A stretch of DNA of 6,768 nt. It comes from an uncultured Lachnospiraceae bacterium (GTDB lineage: Bacteria > Bacillota > Clostridia > Lachnospirales > Lachnospiraceae). This document shows, piece after piece, positions 4,790-6,768 of the stretch; within the stretch, counting starts at the first letter, position 1, and the number at the start of each line of letters is the position of its first letter. The position numbers and the translations under genes are program-made. The notes under the pieces were generated by a model. The model did no database searches and was not told the origin of the DNA. It was given only the letters and a program-made list of their open reading frames with translations. The stretch is taken from contig CAJJNI010000135.1 in the NCBI GenBank assembly GCA_905193085.1, forward strand, positions 1-6,768, given 5' to 3'.

Positions 4790-5858
4790 TGTTATTCATA
4801 TCAAAGTATTTAAACATACCAAGTCTGCCTCCAAATTCGACATTTGCCTCGGCATCTGCAAGAACCTTATATTTCTTGTAAAGATTGTTATTTTTGTCAT
4901 CATTTACCGGATAATATGGTTCAATCGTTTTGCTCCATTTTGCCGGATATTCTTTTGTAATTACTGTTGCAGCTTTATTAAGAACTGCAGGATTATCATA
5001 CTCAAAATATTTATGCTCGATTATTCTCGTATAAGGCACCTCATATTCCGTATAATTGACAACTGCATTTCCCTGATAATCCTGCTGTTTGAGCACTTCA
5101 TTTTCAAAACGCAGACTTCTGTATTCCAACTCACCGTAACAGTAATCGAAATACGCATCTATAGTGCCTGTGTATATTACCTTATCTGCAACAGACATAT
5201 ATTTTTCTTTATTTTTCAAAAAGTCCGTATTTAATTCGACATCTATACCATCGAGCATTTTCTCTATCATTTTAGTGTAACCGCCAACAGGTATTCCCTG
5301 ATATCTGTCATTAAAATAATTATTATCGTATATAAAACGAACCGGCAGTCTTTTTATTATAAATGCCGGCAGTTCTGACGCTCTTCTGCCCCATTGTTTT
5401 TCCGTATAACCTTTTACAAGTTTTTCATATATATCTTTTCCGACAAGCGAAATTGCCTGTTCCTCTAAATTTGCCGGCTCTTTAATACCAGCTTCTTCTA
5501 TCTGAGACTTTATTTTTTCCCTTGCCTGCTGTGGTGTTGTCACACCCCACATCTGATAAAATGTATTCATATTAAATGGCAGATTATAAAGTTCTCCCTT
5601 ATAATTTGCTATAGGGCTGTTGGTATATCTGTTAAATTCGCTAAACCGGTTAACATATTCCCATAATCTTTTTTCATTGGTATGAAATATGTGTGCACCA
5701 TATTTATGTACCTGTATGCCCTCTATTTCTTCTGTATATAAATTTCCGGCTATATGATTTCTTTTCTCTATTACAAGGCAGCTTTTTCCCGCCTTATTCA
5801 TTTCATGCGCAAAAACCGCCCCAAAAAGTCCTGCACCAACAACAAGATAATCGTACAT
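4740..5858 (-). CDS. glf: UDP-galactopyranose mutase
   Basis: A 372-residue flavoprotein of full family length that converts UDP-galactopyranose to UDP-galactofuranose, the donor for galactofuranose in cell-surface glycans. The N terminus has the FAD dinucleotide fold GAGLFG (8-13) with the ribose-binding acid at Glu31. Family signatures follow: KYGAHIFHT (52-60), YTEKQWG (151-157, with the substrate-stacking Trp156), GIPVGGYTKMIEKML (188-202), RSLRFE (247-252), PYTRIIEHK (275-283, probable catalytic-site Arg278), EPYYPVND (313-320) and GGRLGMFKYFDMNNII (343-358). The ATG at 5858 has AAAGGGG 7 nt upstream. It lies 38 bp after the VanZ-like gene and is probably co-transcribed with it. No galactofuranosyltransferase is in the window, so the acceptor glycan is unknown. 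Its 3' end overlaps yyaC antisense by 50 bp. Confidence 0.95.
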   Translation of the reverse strand: MYDYLVVGAGLFGAVFAHEMNKAGKSCLVIEKRNHIAGNLYTEEIEGIQVHKYGAHIFHTNEKRLWEYVNRFSEFNRYTNSPIANYKGELYNLPFNMNTFYQMWGVTTPQQAREKIKSQIEEAGIKEPANLEEQAISLVGKDIYEKLVKGYTEKQWGRRASELPAFIIKRLPVRFIYDNNYFNDRYQGIPVGGYTKMIEKMLDGIDVELNTDFLKNKEKYMSVADKVIYTGTIDAYFDYCYGELEYRSLRFENEVLKQQDYQGNAVVNYTEYEVPYTRIIEHKYFEYDNPAVLNKAATVITKEYPAKWSKTIEPYYPVNDDKNNNLYKKYKVLADAEANVEFGGRLGMFKYFDMNNIIEESLKLVKKELKVL

Positions 5859-5896
5859 TACCTTTCCCCTTTCTTAACTTATAGTCTGTTTTTGTT

Positions 5897-6418
5897 TTAT
5901 TCTTTTTGTTCTATTTTTGTAGTCTTGTGAAGTAATCTTATAATTTTCCAAATCAACAATCCCACACAGACTCCTGCCAGCGCACCAAGGCTATCAAGCC
6001 ATACGTCTTTCAGATTTCCGCTTCTTCCAGGAACAAATAACTGATGAATTTCATCTGTGCAGGCATAAAAAGCCGCTGTAATTTCACTGATGATAAACAC
6101 TTTTGCTTTTTTAACTCTAAATATATTCGCATAAGGCAGGACTAATGCACAGCCAAGTGCCATATACTCAAGAAAATGCGCTATTTTACGAATCAGATGG
6201 TGTATTAACTCATATTTCGCACTTCCAGCTTCTATTGTTATGTTAGTTATATGCTCTATGATAAAGACAACTTTTTTTGTTATACCGCCGCTTGCTGCCG
6301 CGGAATCGTTTGCAACTTTTGCAGAAAAGCAAAAAATAATTATCATAATTACCACAGCGGGCAGCCATGATAAAATATATTTTAATATCTGTTGTGATTT
6401 ATTTTCATTCATTTTCAC
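5897..6418 (-). CDS. VanZ family membrane protein
   Basis: A 173-residue membrane protein. Hydrophobic segments lie at about 15-32, 85-98, 104-120 and 141-160. It carries the full set of VanZ-like landmarks: FSAK (31-34) after the first helix, RKIAHFLEY (77-85), then YACTDEIHQLFVPGRSGNLK (118-137) and DVWLDSLGALAG (138-149). VanZ gives teicoplanin resistance by an unknown mechanism, but most chromosomal homologues have no proven role and are not evidence of glycopeptide resistance. It starts with GTG, supported by AGAGG 8 nt upstream; the ATG two codons later would be 14 nt away. It precedes glf by 38 bp, so a shared envelope role is likely. Confidence 0.85.
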   Translation of the reverse strand: MKMNENKSQQILKYILSWLPAVVIMIIIFCFSAKVANDSAAASGGITKKVVFIIEHITNITIEAGSAKYELIHHLIRKIAHFLEYMALGCALVLPYANIFRVKKAKVFIISEITAAFYACTDEIHQLFVPGRSGNLKDVWLDSLGALAGVCVGLLIWKIIRLLHKTTKIEQKE

Positions 6419-6426
6419 AGTTTAAT

Positions 6427-6431
6427 CCTCT
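6427..6431 (-). promoter_or_regulatory. Ribosome binding site that selects the VanZ GTG start
   Basis: AGAGG on the minus strand lies 8 nt before GTG (6418) and 14 nt before the in-frame ATG (6412). The shorter spacing is normal for this genome, so the GTG is chosen. No clear promoter or terminator is seen between 6419 and 6484. Confidence 0.65.
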
Positions 6432-6484
6432 TTTGGTGTAAAGCAGGGGGGAAATTATATGGAGATTGTGGTGGTAATCATAAT

Positions 6485-6768
6485 TTAACATAGTTCCAGC
6501 TCTCCTACATATATATGAGATTGCGGAGCATATTTTAACCCTATATGCTCTAATGTAACCGGCGAACTATATCTTTTCACAGCCCCGATTTTATAGGCAC
6601 ATGCATAATTCTGAGCCTTAAAATAACGGTCATAGAATTCTTTAGAAATTCCTGAATATTCATGCGTTTGCAACCACAGTTCACTTTTATCCATTTTAAT
6701 TTTATTAATAACCTCAACTTCACCAACAATCATTTTTTCAGGTGATGTTGCATATATGTATATTTTAT
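6485..6768 (-). CDS. ASCH (PUA-like) domain protein, C-terminal part, runs off the right edge
   Basis: The frame is open to the window edge, giving 93 visible residues and a TAA stop; the true start is outside. An internal ATG at 6733 is not the start, because the codons before it continue the domain (IYIYATSPEKMIVGEVEV). The pattern of a YATSP-type strand, IVGEVEV, ELWLQTHEYSGISKEFYDRYF, AYKIGAVKRYSSPVTLEHIG and a closing PQSHIYV matches the ASCH-domain proteins annotated as predicted transcriptional regulators with a PUA-like domain. ASCH domains are thought to bind RNA or modified nucleic acid. Any N-terminal DNA-binding part cannot be judged. It lies 66 bp upstream of the VanZ-like gene on the same strand and may or may not share its transcript. 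Confidence 0.7.
   Translation of the reverse strand, partial: KIYIYATSPEKMIVGEVEVINKIKMDKSELWLQTHEYSGISKEFYDRYFKAQNYACAYKIGAVKRYSSPVTLEHIGLKYAPQSHIYVGELELC

Noticed and set aside
4737..5234. Plus-strand ORF of 165 codons after yyaC
   Set aside because: It starts inside yyaC in another frame and is antisense to the well-conserved C-terminal half of glf, with no ribosome binding site.
5897..6418. Glycopeptide resistance gene
   Set aside because: VanZ-like proteins are widespread on clostridial chromosomes. None of the vanHAX or vanRS genes is in the window, so resistance cannot be claimed.
6446..6452. G-run on the plus strand in the ASCH-VanZ gap as a structural element
   Set aside because: It is a single short G-run with no partner runs for a quadruplex and no pairing arm nearby.

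Overview
The window is low-GC DNA that looks like a spore-forming, Gram-positive clostridium, most probably Lachnospiraceae-like. The reasons are the A+T-rich genes, purine-rich ribosome binding sites (AGAGG, GGAGG), a YyaC-type sporulation protein, a DUF5711-like protein paired with a CvpA-family protein, and a VanZ-like protein. No mobile element, CRISPR array or tRNA is visible. Taxonomy and family names come from recognising motifs, not from a database search.

Left edge (1-435, minus strand): no protein gene. It reads as the promoter and leader region of a ribosomal RNA operon whose 16S gene would lie just left of position 1. Two strong sigma-A promoters of the same design sit about 256 bp apart (TTGACA-17-TATTAT). 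Each is followed, at about the predicted transcription start, by a 7-bp stem-loop. Further down the leader are GNRA-capped hairpins and a boxA-like antitermination sequence.

Middle left (436-2303, minus strand): a two-gene operon. A membrane-anchored DUF5711-like protein with beta-propeller-like repeats is followed by a CvpA-family four-helix membrane protein. The operon ends 10 bp from the first rRNA promoter with no visible terminator.

Middle (2491-4789): a divergent pair. On the minus strand is a one-pass membrane protein with a cytosolic domain of about 235 residues, a long Asn/Thr/Glu repeat linker and a C-terminal LysM domain. On the plus strand is yyaC, a GPR-like sporulation protein. 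Their 199-bp intergenic region holds a perfect 7-bp Spo0A box and a sigma-F-like promoter for yyaC.

Right (4740-6768, minus strand): UDP-galactopyranose mutase (glf) preceded by a VanZ-family membrane protein in a probable operon, then the C-terminal part of an ASCH (PUA-like) domain protein that runs off the right edge. The 3' ends of glf and yyaC overlap by 50 bp on opposite strands.

Taken together, the window holds housekeeping (rRNA), envelope (CvpA, LysM, VanZ, Glf) and sporulation (YyaC) functions. Three start codons were reassigned or supported from ribosome binding site positions: CvpA at 1101, LysM at 3990, and VanZ at a GTG at 6418.
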